Origin: Thermotoga caldifontis AZM44c09
Lineage (GTDB): Bacteria; Thermotogota; Thermotogae; Thermotogales; DSM-5069
Direction of reading: 5' to 3'
Assembly: GCF_000828655.1 (NCBI RefSeq)
Contig: NZ_AP014509.1
Coordinates: 496,001-560,000, forward strand
DNA length: 64,000 nucleotides
Part shown: positions 1 to 9,500 of the stretch, one piece after another
Layout: each line of letters opens with the position of its first letter
How positions within the stretch are numbered: the first letter of the stretch is position 1
The notes under the pieces: model-generated
The model's database searches: none
The model's input: only the letters and a program-made list of their open reading frames with translations
What the model was told of the DNA's origin: nothing
Program-made: the position numbers and the translations under genes

Positions 1-450
1 CATTTTTCTGTTCAGCAGAGATCTGACCACATCCGCGTTCACGTTCCCCGTCGCGTTGATTATGGGAACGATTCCGGCGGAGATGAAACCTTCTATCATG
101 TAGGAGAGCACCTGCGCGGTTATGAAGGGTGAGCGCGAGATCTTGTGCAGAGGGTCTGGATCGTTTTCAACGAGCACGCCCAAGGTTCCGAAAACGACGT
201 ACTCGAAACCGTAAGAGCGTGCGACCATTCCCGCGGCGTAGGCAACATCCCTCGCGATCTCGATGTTCTGGTTGCAGCCGAGCGCCAGCAAGGAAACGTC
301 TTTCAGAATGCTCTGCAGAGGAACGTTGAGAACACAGTCTTTCTCGCACGTCGCGAGCTGGTTGCGGAGCTCAATCGATGAGGCCTCGAGCGAGCAGATC
401 GAGAATAAAATTGCCAGGACCGCCCAGAAAGTTCTCCTCGACAACGACAT
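1..450 (-). CDS. GH3-like exported glycosidase, N-terminal part (cut by window edge)
   Basis: Open minus-strand frame running off the left edge; 150 codons are visible. I chose ATG 448-450 because GAGGTGG lies just upstream (454-460) and the protein then starts with a basic MSLSRR segment and a hydrophobic stretch ending near EASS, a plausible signal peptide. After it come a segment starting ALGCNQNIEIAR, then GMVARSYGFEYVVFGTLGVL and an ITAQVLSYMIEG segment, which resemble the N-terminal barrel of GH3 family proteins (beta-N-acetylglucosaminidase/beta-glucosidase type). The catalytic residues are outside the window, so substrate and activity are open. Its first 80 bp overlap the end of the HAD gene in another frame, implying translational coupling. 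Family assignment is moderate; coding status is good. Confidence 0.6.
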   Translation of the reverse strand, partial: MSLSRRTFWAVLAILFSICSLEASSIELRNQLATCEKDCVLNVPLQSILKDVSLLALGCNQNIEIARDVAYAAGMVARSYGFEYVVFGTLGVLVENDPDPLHKISRSPFITAQVLSYMIEGFISAGIVPIINATGNVNADVVRSLLNRKM

Positions 451-1174
451 CTGCCACCTCCTTCAAACCCTTCGTACCGTTCCGCACGGCCACTCCCAGT
501 CCCACGCTCTGCAGCAGCGCCACATCGTTGTCGTTGTCACCGAAAGCGACGGCGTCGGAAAGATCGAAGCCGAGTTTTTCGGCGAGCACTCTCAGGGCAC
601 GACCCTTGTCCGTTTGCGATGGAACAAAATCGAGGTAGTTGCTGAACGATTTGAATATGAGCACATCGTTGAATCTCTCCCTGAGCTTTGGAACGATCGC
701 ATCGAGTCGTTCAGGCTCCGCTATGGCGAGCAGTTTCGTCGCGCCGTGTTCCGCTACCAGCTTTGCGAGGTCGTCCACGAACGTCAACTCGATCTGCGAA
801 TGTTCACTGTAAGATCTCGCGTACTCGTTGTCCTCTTCCACCACGAGCTTGTCGTCCACGTAGGCCTGTCTGTGGATCTTGAGATCTCTGAGCGTTTCAA
901 CGATCTCGGCGGCGCGCTTCGGTTCTATCCTCAGCTCCATGATCTTGCCGTGCTCCGGTGTCCACACGACGGAACCGTTGTAGGCGATGATGGGAAACTC
1001 CATGGAGAAGTAGCGCTTCAATAACTTTCTGACGGACGGTAACATCCTTCCACTCGCGAAGATGATCCTCTTGTTCTTTTCGATCAGCATGTTTATGGCC
1101 CTCAGATTCGAGGGGTGTATGTTGTGGGAATCGATGAGTATCGTCCCATCGAGGTCAAAAACGAACACCTTCAA
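371..1174 (-). CDS. Cof-type HAD-IIB family sugar phosphatase
   Basis: 267 residues, the normal length for Cof/YidA-type HAD-IIB phosphatases, which are cytosolic Mg-dependent enzymes removing phosphate from sugar phosphates or nucleotides. Motif I is DLDGT at residues 7-11 (nucleophile Asp7), motif II is FASGR near residue 40, and the metal-binding motif GDNDNDVALL lies near residue 215; the C2B cap sits between them. The start codon overlaps the stop of the upstream PLD gene (ATGA), and its 3' end overlaps the GH3-like gene, so the three minus-strand genes form one operon. The exact substrate cannot be told from the motifs. Confidence 0.9.
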   Translation of the reverse strand: MKVFVFDLDGTILIDSHNIHPSNLRAINMLIEKNKRIIFASGRMLPSVRKLLKRYFSMEFPIIAYNGSVVWTPEHGKIMELRIEPKRAAEIVETLRDLKIHRQAYVDDKLVVEEDNEYARSYSEHSQIELTFVDDLAKLVAEHGATKLLAIAEPERLDAIVPKLRERFNDVLIFKSFSNYLDFVPSQTDKGRALRVLAEKLGFDLSDAVAFGDNDNDVALLQSVGLGVAVRNGTKGLKEVADVVVEENFLGGPGNFILDLLARGLID

Positions 1175-2049
1175 GGCTCAGCTCCCTCCCGCCAGAGTGT
1201 TTCGAAGAGCTCTTCGTACTCACACACCAGTTCCCTGCGCCGGATGACCATCATCAGCTCCGCGTTCTTTTCGTAGGCGCTCTTCGTGACGTTCGCAGAG
1301 CCGCTGATGACCGTTCGCCCGTCGATTATAAACAATTTCGTGTGGAGTGTGAAGGGCTCAAAGACTCTCACCTGAACGCCAGATTCTGGAAGTTCTTTCA
1401 ATTTGGAGTTGCTCAGAAACCATCGATCGACGAGCAGTCTGATCCTCACGTTCCTGCTGGACAAAATTTTCAACATGGACCAGACCTTCGGATGTGTCAG
1501 CGCGAACATGGCGACATCGAGGGTGCGTTTTGTCTTCGAAAGCTCTTTGAGAAGCAGATCTTCCAGATCGTAATTTTTCAGGATGAAACCATCGCGCTGC
1601 AGTTGAAAACGTTTCAGCTCCCCGTTCCAGAGAGATTCGAAAAAATCTGCCAGCACTGTTGCGATCTCGCGATCTTCGAAGTAAAGAACGTCGTTGATGG
1701 ACTTCTTCAAGCTGTTTTCGGTGAAGTTCGCAGAACCAAGGATAACCTTCGCTTCATCGATGACGATGAATTTCAAATGCAGCAGGGAACTTTCCGCGTC
1801 CATCCTGGCCCTTGCCCCATCCGGAACGGTCCCCGTTTCGAAGAGTATCTTCACGTCAACGCCTCGTTTCGTCAGATCGTTCAGAGTCTGCAGGAACTTT
1901 CTCTCATCCAGAGAGTAGGTGCACACGTACAGCGTATGTGACGCCTGAGCCACGAGCTCGCAGAGCCAGTCCGTGGACGGCAAAGGAGTGAAGAAGAGTT
2001 CAACAGCGAACGATAAGCTCGCGAGAAAACATAGAAGGAGCGTTCTCAT
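1171..2049 (-). CDS. Exported phospholipase D-like protein (two HKD motifs)
   Basis: 292 residues. The first 16 form a short basic then hydrophobic segment, probably a signal peptide. Two complete HKD motifs are present: His91-Lys93-Asp98 (HLKFIVID) followed by GSANFTENS, and HTKLFIID near residue 235 followed by GSANVTKSA. Two HKD copies are what one PLD-superfamily active site needs; members cleave phosphodiester bonds in lipids or nucleic acids. The exported location suggests an envelope or extracellular substrate, either lipid or DNA (Nuc-type). It is first in a three-gene minus operon and divergent from the MBL hydrolase gene; TATAAT-like sequence lies in the shared spacer (2053-2063). 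Confidence 0.85.
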   Translation of the reverse strand: MRTLLLCFLASLSFAVELFFTPLPSTDWLCELVAQASHTLYVCTYSLDERKFLQTLNDLTKRGVDVKILFETGTVPDGARARMDAESSLLHLKFIVIDEAKVILGSANFTENSLKKSINDVLYFEDREIATVLADFFESLWNGELKRFQLQRDGFILKNYDLEDLLLKELSKTKRTLDVAMFALTHPKVWSMLKILSSRNVRIRLLVDRWFLSNSKLKELPESGVQVRVFEPFTLHTKLFIIDGRTVISGSANVTKSAYEKNAELMMVIRRRELVCEYEELFETLWREGAEP

Positions 2050-2077
2050 GCTCTATATTATAGCTGAGGTGAGAAAC

Positions 2078-2698
2078 GTGCAGATTTTCCAGGTCAATGA
2101 CACAATTCAGTGCGTCGTCACCGGCCCGATAGGAACGAACAGCTACATCATCTGGACGCATCCTGTGCTCGTGATCGATCCGGGATACGGAACAGGTTCG
2201 ATCGTTCGGGAACCATGCGTCGTGTTGCTCACCCACGGCCATTTCGACCACGTGTGCGGACTGAAGGAGCTCGAATGCGAGAGGGTGTACGTTTCAGAGC
2301 CGGATTCGAAATGGCTTAAAGATCCTCACCTCAACCTTTCCGTGTACTTCGATGAGGATTTCGTGTTCGACTCGCAGGTGGAGCTTTTGAAGGAAGGATC
2401 CTTCGAGATCGCGGGACTGAAATTTCAAATCCATCTCACCCCGGGTCACACTCCAGGCTCCATGATGCTGAGAACAGATGGGGTCATCTTCAGCGGTGAT
2501 ACAATCTTTCTGGACAGCGTTGGCAGAACCGATCTTCCCGGTGGCGACGAGAAAACGATGCGAAGAACATTGAGACAGATCAGGGAACTCTTGAAGAATC
2601 TTGAACCGAACACGCTGTTGCTACCGGGCCACGGTGAGTTCGGGACTGTGGAAGAAGTCCTGAAACAGAACATCTTTCTCAGGGAGGAAGGGTCGTGA
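2078..2698 (+). CDS. Metallo-beta-lactamase fold hydrolase (glyoxalase II-like)
   Basis: The open frame extends upstream, but I chose GTG 2078 because GAGGTGAG at 2066-2073 is well spaced and the fold starts directly after it; this gives 206 residues. The zinc motif THGHFDH (His53, His55, Asp57, His58) is intact, followed by a TPGHTPGS histidine, FSGDT with the bridging Asp and LLPGHG with the last His. This is the compact YcbL/glyoxalase II-like group of cytosolic hydrolases acting on thioesters. First gene of the plus-strand run; its stop overlaps the next gene's GTG. A precise substrate cannot be assigned. Confidence 0.88.
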   Translation: MQIFQVNDTIQCVVTGPIGTNSYIIWTHPVLVIDPGYGTGSIVREPCVVLLTHGHFDHVCGLKELECERVYVSEPDSKWLKDPHLNLSVYFDEDFVFDSQVELLKEGSFEIAGLKFQIHLTPGHTPGSMMLRTDGVIFSGDTIFLDSVGRTDLPGGDEKTMRRTLRQIRELLKNLEPNTLLLPGHGEFGTVEEVLKQNIFLREEGS

Positions 2699-3174
2699 GG
2701 AAAATCTCTGTGGCGTTTTTGATCTTGGTCCTTCTCGGTGGATGCACCGTAAGGATCGCAGAAGTTCCACCACAGGTTTACTCGCTCGAGTCCGCGATGC
2801 AGGTGCTTCGAGGTAAATACAGGCTGATCCAGCTCGAAACCGTTTCCGGTTACGAAGACATCGAGCTGAAAGGCATGGTTGCAGTTTATGTTGATGCGGA
2901 AGGAACGATGTATTTGCTGTACGGCTTCAAAAATTTTGAAATTTCTTTGAGGAGCGTGTGGAAATCCATAGTGAAGAAGTACGGTGTCTGGAATCTGGGA
3001 GTTTACATCGATCTTCCCACGGTTGGTTATTACAGCACCAGCAAGAAAGGTAAGTACATCGTCACGTGGTGGAAAGATTCGTGGCTGTTCGTGGTCGAAT
3101 CGAACCGCAATCCCAAACGTTTCGTTAATGACATCATGGATGCCTTTGCGAGGCTGGGAGGTATGCTGAGATGA
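2695..3174 (+). CDS. Putative lipoprotein of unknown function
   Basis: 159 residues starting at a GTG that overlaps the preceding stop (GTGA). A lipoprotein signal is visible: basic MRK, a hydrophobic stretch, then LLGGC, with Cys16 as the likely lipidated residue. The mature part, about 140 residues, has no motif I recognise; a GLY-TYR-rich strand-like section is followed by a C-terminal helix. It sits between the MBL hydrolase and the GDPD gene, overlapping both, so it is co-expressed with them and probably anchored on the outer face of the cytoplasmic membrane or in the toga-side envelope. Confidence 0.75.
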   Translation: MRKISVAFLILVLLGGCTVRIAEVPPQVYSLESAMQVLRGKYRLIQLETVSGYEDIELKGMVAVYVDAEGTMYLLYGFKNFEISLRSVWKSIVKKYGVWNLGVYIDLPTVGYYSTSKKGKYIVTWWKDSWLFVVESNRNPKRFVNDIMDAFARLGGMLR

Positions 3175-3875
3175 TCGTGCTCGGTCACAGGGGCTATTCG
3201 GCGCAGTATCCTGAGAACACCCTGATAGCCTTCAGAAAGGCGCTCGAACTCGGTGCGGACGGCGTCGAGCTCGATCTGAGGGGAACGAAGGATGGTAAGG
3301 TGGTCGTGATTCACGATGAAGATCTGAAGAGGCTCTGCGGTGCGGACGTCAAAGTTTCCGAGGTCAGTTTCGAGGAACTGAGGAATTACAGGGTGCAATC
3401 TGAAAGCATACCGAGCTTCGAAGAGGTGCTTTCCATACTGGGTCCGGACCATGTTTTGAACGCGGAGATAAAAGAAGCCCGCGTTGCCGAGAAGGCGCTC
3501 CAGCTCATCGACGAATTTGGACTGACCAGGAACACCGTCGTTTCATCCTTCGACCACCAGCTCATAGCATCCCTGATGAAGAAGAGGCCGGACGTGAAAT
3601 TCGGTTTTCTCGTTGGCGAGGAGTTGAAGAACGATCCGATCGGCCTCATCGAAAGATTGCTGCAACACAAACCCTACTCGATGCACCTGCCACACCAGCT
3701 GTTCGACTATCCCATCGTTGCTGAAAAGATAGTGAAGCTCGTGAGGAACGCCGGATCGAAGATTTACGTTTGGACTTTGGACGATCCCGACAAATACGAA
3801 CGCATCAAGCAACATCTCGACTGCGTCATAACGAACCAGGTTGAACTGTTCGTGAGGTTGAAGAAGGGCGCATGA
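3171..3875 (+). CDS. Glycerophosphodiester phosphodiesterase (GDPD)
   Basis: 234 residues, cytosolic, no signal peptide. It begins with the GDPD hallmark GHRGYSAQYPENT, where His and Arg are catalytic, followed by GADGVELDLRGTKDGKVVVIHDE, which carries the metal-binding Glu/Asp and the second catalytic His. Known members hydrolyse glycerophosphodiesters to glycerol 3-phosphate and an alcohol. Overlaps the lipoprotein gene by four bases and murB by four bases (ATGA), so it is part of the same operon. Function is clear at the family level; UgpQ or GlpQ type is not distinguishable here, though the lack of a signal peptide favours the cytosolic UgpQ type. Confidence 0.92.
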   Translation: MIVLGHRGYSAQYPENTLIAFRKALELGADGVELDLRGTKDGKVVVIHDEDLKRLCGADVKVSEVSFEELRNYRVQSESIPSFEEVLSILGPDHVLNAEIKEARVAEKALQLIDEFGLTRNTVVSSFDHQLIASLMKKRPDVKFGFLVGEELKNDPIGLIERLLQHKPYSMHLPHQLFDYPIVAEKIVKLVRNAGSKIYVWTLDDPDKYERIKQHLDCVITNQVELFVRLKKGA

Positions 3876-4732
3876 ACGAGAGAAAAAACATGTGTCGTCA
3901 ATTGATCGACGAGCCACTGAAGCTGCACACGAGTTTCAAGATAGGCGGTCCGGCGAAGCTGTTCCTCGTTCCAGAAACAGTCGAGCAACTCGTGTGCGCT
4001 GTGAGATCGTTTCCAAGCGCAAAGCTTCTGGGCAAGGGCACCAACGTGCTCGCACCGGACGAAGGTGTCGACGTGGTGATAAGCACGCTGGGTCTGGACG
4101 GTTTCTACTTCGATGGGAATTTCCTGATCAGCGAAGCCGGTGCCTTGCTCAACAGACTGTGCGTTGAAGCGGCGCAGCGCGGACTTTCTGGACTCGAATT
4201 CGCTTACGGGATACCTGGCACGGTGGGCGGAGCGGTTTTCATGAACGCGGGCGCGTACGGAGGTCAGATGGCAGACGTGGTGGAATGGGTGGAGTACTTC
4301 GATGGAGAATCCGTGAAGATCTCGAACAGGGACGAACTCGAGTTTTCCTACAGAGACAGCGTTTTCAAGAGAAAAAACTGGGTGATACTGCGCGTCTGTT
4401 TGAGACTGGTCGAATCGGAGAGTGAAAAGGTCCGCTCGAAGATGGAAGAGATGATGAGAAGAAGGATGGAAACACAGCCTCTCGATGTGCCGAGTGCGGG
4501 CAGTTTCTTCAAACGGCCGCGGCCCGATTTCTACGTGGGAAAAGCCATAGAACAGCTCGGACTGAAAGGTTTCAGGGTGGGGGACGCCCAGGTTTCGGTC
4601 AAACACGCAGGTTTCATAGTCAACGTTGGTTCCGCCACAGCGAAGGACGTGCTCACGCTTGCGCAGATTGTGAAGAACATGGTTGAGAAGCACTTCAACG
4701 TGGTTCTCGAACCCGAAGTCGACATATGGTAG
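3872..4732 (+). CDS. murB: UDP-N-acetylenolpyruvoylglucosamine reductase MurB
   Basis: 286 residues. MurB uses FAD and NADPH to reduce UDP-GlcNAc-enolpyruvate to UDP-MurNAc, the second committed step of peptidoglycan synthesis in the cytosol. Visible signatures: HTSFKIGGPA and LGKGTNVL in the FAD domain, GIPGTVGGAVFMNAGAYGG, the PSAGSFFKRP segment with the catalytic Ser, and a C-terminal LEPEVDIW with the catalytic Glu. The size and the absence of the long insertion fit the shorter type II MurB. Followed closely by a TPR protein and glmM, giving a cell-wall precursor operon. Confidence 0.97.
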   Translation: MNERKNMCRQLIDEPLKLHTSFKIGGPAKLFLVPETVEQLVCAVRSFPSAKLLGKGTNVLAPDEGVDVVISTLGLDGFYFDGNFLISEAGALLNRLCVEAAQRGLSGLEFAYGIPGTVGGAVFMNAGAYGGQMADVVEWVEYFDGESVKISNRDELEFSYRDSVFKRKNWVILRVCLRLVESESEKVRSKMEEMMRRRMETQPLDVPSAGSFFKRPRPDFYVGKAIEQLGLKGFRVGDAQVSVKHAGFIVNVGSATAKDVLTLAQIVKNMVEKHFNVVLEPEVDIW

Positions 4733-4741
4733 GTGCTGGGT

Positions 4742-5299
4742 GTGAAGATGCGTCTTGAGAAATTCTTTCTGGTTTTGCTCACCGTCTTTGCCCTCCTCTT
4801 TCTGTTGAGTTTTCAGGCGTTCGTATCGATGAGGACTCAGTTGAAGAGGAATGAAAGGATCATTGAAGCGTACAAACTGTACGTGAACGAAGATTACGAC
4901 AGGTTCGAACAGTACGTCAAAGTACACGGTTTGAAAGAACTGGAAAGCTTGAACAGCACGTTGAAAGAGAAAGTCTTCGAGAAATATTACAGTCTGGGTG
5001 TTGTGAAACTGAACCTCGGAGATTTTTCAACCGCGTACGAGTATTTCAAGAAGGCTTTCGAACAGCTCCCGGAGGGCGATGAAAGGAGAGCCGAGCTCGT
5101 CTACCTCATGGGACAGAGTCTGGCGAAGGCTGGTCGCAGCTTGGAAGCCAAGCTTCAGCTGAACATGGTTTTGCAAATGCCAGATTCGCTGTACAGATCT
5201 CAGGCGATCAGGCTTCTGATAGATCTCTACAGACAAACGGGCGAGAAAGAGAAAGCGGACGAACTCGAAAAAACTTACAGGGAGGTCCTGAGGCGATGA
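4742..5299 (+). CDS. Membrane-anchored TPR protein
   Basis: About 185 residues. The frame is open from GTG 4733, but GTG 4742 is better placed after the GGTG-containing sequence at the murB stop; ATG 4748 is also possible. One transmembrane helix (FFLVLLTVFALLFLLSF) anchors the N-terminus; the rest is helical and contains at least two TPR-like units, best seen in YSLGVVKLNLGDFSTAYEYF and YLMGQSLAKAGRSLEAKLQL. Such proteins usually hold other proteins together. Lying between murB and glmM with overlaps, it may work at the membrane in envelope assembly; that is inference. Confidence 0.75.
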   Translation: MKMRLEKFFLVLLTVFALLFLLSFQAFVSMRTQLKRNERIIEAYKLYVNEDYDRFEQYVKVHGLKELESLNSTLKEKVFEKYYSLGVVKLNLGDFSTAYEYFKKAFEQLPEGDERRAELVYLMGQSLAKAGRSLEAKLQLNMVLQMPDSLYRSQAIRLLIDLYRQTGEKEKADELEKTYREVLRR

Positions 5300-6585
5300 A
5301 ACAGCTCTTCGGAACCGATGGACTGAGAGGTATTTACGGGGACGATCTGACGGACGAGCTTGCCTACAAACTCGGCCTGGCGCTCGGAGAACTCTACGGT
5401 TCGTCCCTCTTCGTGATCGGACACGACACGAGGGAGTCCGCCGGGGCACTTCAACAGGCCCTGGTGAAAGGATTGTCGCGGAAGGGTGCGAAGGTGAAGC
5501 TCGCCGGCGTTCTACCAACCCCTGCGGTGGCGATGATCAGCAAACTCTTGGACTGTTTTGGAATCGTGATCTCTGCTTCTCACAATCCGTACCAGTACAA
5601 CGGGATAAAGGTGCTCAGGTCTGGCTTCAAGCTCCCGGACGAGGAAGAGAGGAGGATCGAATCGCTCATGCAGAACGTCTCGGCAGGTGTGGAAGAAGGA
5701 TCCGTTGAGACAGATCCGAGCCTTCGAGAGATCTATCTGAAAACGATCCTCGAATCCTTCAAGAAGCTCGATCTTTCCGGTCTCAGGGTGGCCGTGGATC
5801 TGGCGAACGGGGCAGCGATCACCACGACACCAGAGGTTCTGAAGGCCCTCGGTGCCAGCGTGACGTGCTTCTCGTACGAACCGGATGGAAAGAACATAAA
5901 CGAAAACTGCGGTTCTCAGCATCCGCAGTTCCTCGCGGGGCAGATGGAAGGTTTCGACATCGGTGTGCTGCACGATGGCGATGCGGACAGATGCATTCTG
6001 CTCAGTCGAAAGGGTGAAGAGATCCACGGAGACAAGATCATGGGGGTTCTCGCGGTCCAGCTGAAGAGCGAAGGAAGACTCCGCAACGACACCGTCGTGG
6101 CGACAATAATGAGTAACAAAGCTTTAGAGGATTATTTACTCAACAGGGGTATAAAACTTGCGAGGGTGAAGGTGGGGGACAAGTACGTGCTCGAAGGCAT
6201 GCTGCAGCTTGACGCAACGCTCGGTGGGGAAAGGTCGGGTCACATAATATTTCTGGACAGATCGACGACGGGAGACGGCCTCATAACGGCACTGGAGTTT
6301 TTGAGGTTGATGGTTCTGACCGGCAGAACGGCGGACGATCTTTCCAAAGAGGTGCAGGATTATCCTCAGGTCCTGATCAACGTACCCGTCACGAACAGAT
6401 CCGTGGCTGAGCATCCTTTGTTGAAGAAAGAGCTGGAAAAATACGACGAGCGTTTCAGAATCGTTGTCAGGGCTTCCGGTACGGAGAGGCTGGTGCGCGT
6501 GATGGTCGAGGGGAAGGATGAAGCTGATGTCAGGAGGATCGCCGAGGAGCTGAGCGAACTGGTGCGCGAGCTGGATCGGGGGTGA
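5296..6585 (+). CDS. glmM: Phosphoglucosamine mutase GlmM
   Basis: 429 residues, the usual GlmM length. It interconverts glucosamine 6-phosphate and glucosamine 1-phosphate for UDP-GlcNAc synthesis. Signatures in order: FGTDGLRG at residues 5-12, the phosphoserine loop SASHNP with Ser95, the Mg-binding DGDADR near residue 227, the sugar-binding GERSGH loop, and the phosphate-binding RASGTERLVRVM near the C-terminus. Compared with general phosphomannomutases, the FGTDGLRG start and GERSGH loop favour GlmM. It overlaps the preceding TPR gene and the following activator gene by four bases each. Confidence 0.95.
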   Translation: MKQLFGTDGLRGIYGDDLTDELAYKLGLALGELYGSSLFVIGHDTRESAGALQQALVKGLSRKGAKVKLAGVLPTPAVAMISKLLDCFGIVISASHNPYQYNGIKVLRSGFKLPDEEERRIESLMQNVSAGVEEGSVETDPSLREIYLKTILESFKKLDLSGLRVAVDLANGAAITTTPEVLKALGASVTCFSYEPDGKNINENCGSQHPQFLAGQMEGFDIGVLHDGDADRCILLSRKGEEIHGDKIMGVLAVQLKSEGRLRNDTVVATIMSNKALEDYLLNRGIKLARVKVGDKYVLEGMLQLDATLGGERSGHIIFLDRSTTGDGLITALEFLRLMVLTGRTADDLSKEVQDYPQVLINVPVTNRSVAEHPLLKKELEKYDERFRIVVRASGTERLVRVMVEGKDEADVRRIAEELSELVRELDRG

Positions 6586-9500
6586 CAGAACAGATGCGGC
6601 TGGCGATCTGCGTGGGTTCTTCGAGTGTGTCCACCTTCACAGAACAGGGACCCGCGTGGATTCCACACAACGGTGACCCCATAGGTACCGTTGAGAGAAT
6701 CCTTCAAGATTCACCCGAAGAACTCGAACTCGTCTTCACCGGAAGGAAACTGAGAAGGATCTTCAAAGCTCCGAACATCCCGGAGTCTCTCGCCGTGCAG
6801 TACGCGTACAGAAAGCTGAAAGAGAAGTACGGCCCGTGTGACGGCATCGTGAGCGCCGGTGGGGAAAACTTCGTGCTGTACCAGCTCGACTCTAACGGCG
6901 AGGTCAGCGCGATACACGTCGGCAGCAAGTGTGCCTCCGGTACCGGAGAGTTCTTTCTGCAACAGCTCAAGAGGATGGGACTGGATCTTTCGTCCATAGA
7001 TTCGGTGAACGTGGATGGCTTTTACAGACTCTCTTCGCGGTGCACGGTTTTCTGCAAGAGTGACTGCACGCACGCGCTGAACAAAGGCATTCCCAAAGAC
7101 CTCGTTCTCAGTGGACTCGGAAAGGTCATGGCGGACAAGATCTTGCAGCTTTCGAGCAACGCGAACGTGAAGAGGGTGCTTTTGATAGGTGGCACCACGA
7201 GGAACAAACTCATGCTGAGACATCTCGACGGTCGCATAGAGTTCGTCGTGCCCGAAGAGGCAACTTACTTCGAGGCTCTCGGTGCCTATCTGTGGTTGCT
7301 GGAAAATCCTTCTGGGAAGGTCAAGAAATACCACGTGATACCCAGAGAGATACCTTCCGCCTTTCTCAGACTGCCTCCCCTCTCGAACTATCTGTCCATG
7401 GTGGAGTTCAAGCACATGGAGAGGGGAAAGGCTGAGCCGAACGACGCGTGCGTACTCGGTGTGGATGTGGGTTCGACCACGACCAAGGCCGTGCTGGTGA
7501 GGATCAAGGACAAGAAGATACTCGCCAGCAGTTATCTCAGAACGCTCGGTGATCCCATAGGTGCCGCGAAGAAGTGTTACAGCGAAATTCTCTCACAGCT
7601 CGACGTGCCTGTGAAGATCGTCGCGGTGGGCGTGACGGGTTCCGGAAGGAAGATCGTGGGACTGCACGCACAGACCAAATCGATCCACAACGAGATCATG
7701 GCGCACGCGAAGGCTGCGGCGTATTTCGATCCCGAGGTCGACACGATCTTCGAGATCGGCGGTCAGGACGCCAAATACACCTATCTGAACGAAGGTGTAC
7801 CCTACGACTACGCCATGAACGAGGCGTGTTCCGCAGGGACGGGGTCTTTCCTGGAAGAAGCGGCGCGAGAGTCTTTGAACATAGATTACAGACAGATCGC
7901 AGATTACGCCCTCAAGGCGAAAAACCCACCGAACTTCAGCGACCAGTGTGCGGCGTTCATAAACAGCGACATAAAGACCGCGATACAGGAAGGCATATCC
8001 GCCGAGGACATATGCGCTGGGTTGGTCTACTCTGTCTGCATGAACTATCTGAACAGGGTGAAGGGTAACAGGCCCGTCGGGAACAAGGTTTTCGCGCAGG
8101 GAGGTACCTGTTACAACAGGGCCGTACCGCTCGCGATGGCGGCACTCACGGGTAAGAAGATCGTCGTGCCACCGGAACCGGGTCTCATGGGCGCCTACGG
8201 GATCGCGCTCATGGCACTCGAAGACATGGAAAAGGGTGTGATAGAAAAAGGTTCTTACGATCTTCAGGAACTCGCGAACCGCGAGGTGAAGTATCTGAAA
8301 CCTTTCGTCTGCACGGGTGGAAGGACCGGTTGCGACAGGAAGTGTACCATCAGCGTGATAGAGGTCAACGGCAAAAGGATACCCTACGGAGGGGCGTGCA
8401 ACCGTTACGAAGCGTTCAGGGAACACAGTTTCGATGCCTCAGAGTACGATTTCGTCGCGAGAAGAGAGAAGATGGTTTTCGAACTGAAGCAAAACGGTGG
8501 CGGAAAGAAGGTCGGAGTGAGCAAATCCTTCGCGATGAACGTCTTCTTCCCATTCTTCTCGACACTTTTCATAAAGCTCGGCTTCGAGGTCGTCCTTCCG
8601 GACGAACCTGATGAAAGTGGGAAAGATCGCATGGGATCAGAGTTCTGTTTTCCCGTCGAGCTTTCCCACGGTTTCGTGCTGAACCTTTTGAAGAAAAACG
8701 TTGATTATGTCTTCATTCCGAGGATTCGAGGGGCCAGACCGGCCGGTTCAGAAAAGAACGGCGTCTACTGTCCTTTCGTTCAGAGCGAGGCAGACTGGCT
8801 GAGGGCCGATATCTCTGAACTCGAGAAGGTTCAGCTCCTTTCCTGCAGCATCGATTTCAACGATCCTGAAGAACTCGTCTTCGAAAACATCTTCCGGATG
8901 TTCAAACCCCTCGGCTTCGACAGAGAAAGGGTCAGAGCAGCTTTCGAAGAAGCGAAGAAAGCGCAGAGGACCTTCGAAGAGGGCGTGAAGAGGCTCGGTG
9001 AAGAATTTCTGAAGAAAGTAGAAGAAGCCGGTATGGGTATCGTCATCTTCGGGAGGGCGTACAACGCTTTCCAGTCCCACGCGAACCTCGGAGTTCCGAG
9101 GAAGATCGCCAGTTACGGCTATCCCGTGGCGAGTTTCGACGTTCTTCCGTTCGAACCGCTGCCCGGTTACGAGAGGATGTACTGGACCTGGGGAGAGATG
9201 ATGCTGAAGGCCGCGAGGTACGTGAAAGACCATCCCAAGCTGTATCCTGTTTTCATAACGAATTTCAGCTGCGGCCCTGACTCGTTCATCCTCTCTTACT
9301 TCAAAGCGGTCATGGGTGAAAAACCGGCGCTCGTTCTGGAACTGGACAGCCACACCGCTGACGCCGGTCTGGAAACCCGTATAGAAGCGTTCTTGGACAT
9401 CATCAAATGCAGGAGAGAAAAGAAAAAGCAACCCTCGCCTTCCAAACCTCTCGAAGTTCAGATCGACAAATCCGGCGTCTTCGTCCTCAAAGACGGCGAG

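Noticed and set aside
2048-2066. TATATTATA as a divergent promoter for the PLD and MBL genes
   Set aside because: The element lies within about 10 bp of the PLD start and 20 bp of the MBL start with no supporting -35 on either side, so it was mentioned only in passing and not listed as a promoter.
1973-2077. Upstream extension of the MBL hydrolase frame
   Set aside because: The added residues do not match the fold, run through the PLD gene's signal peptide region on the other strand, and a good ribosome binding site points to GTG 2078.
3764-4927. 387-codon open frame opposite murB
   Set aside because: Crosses the ends of three real plus-strand genes and shows no family motif.
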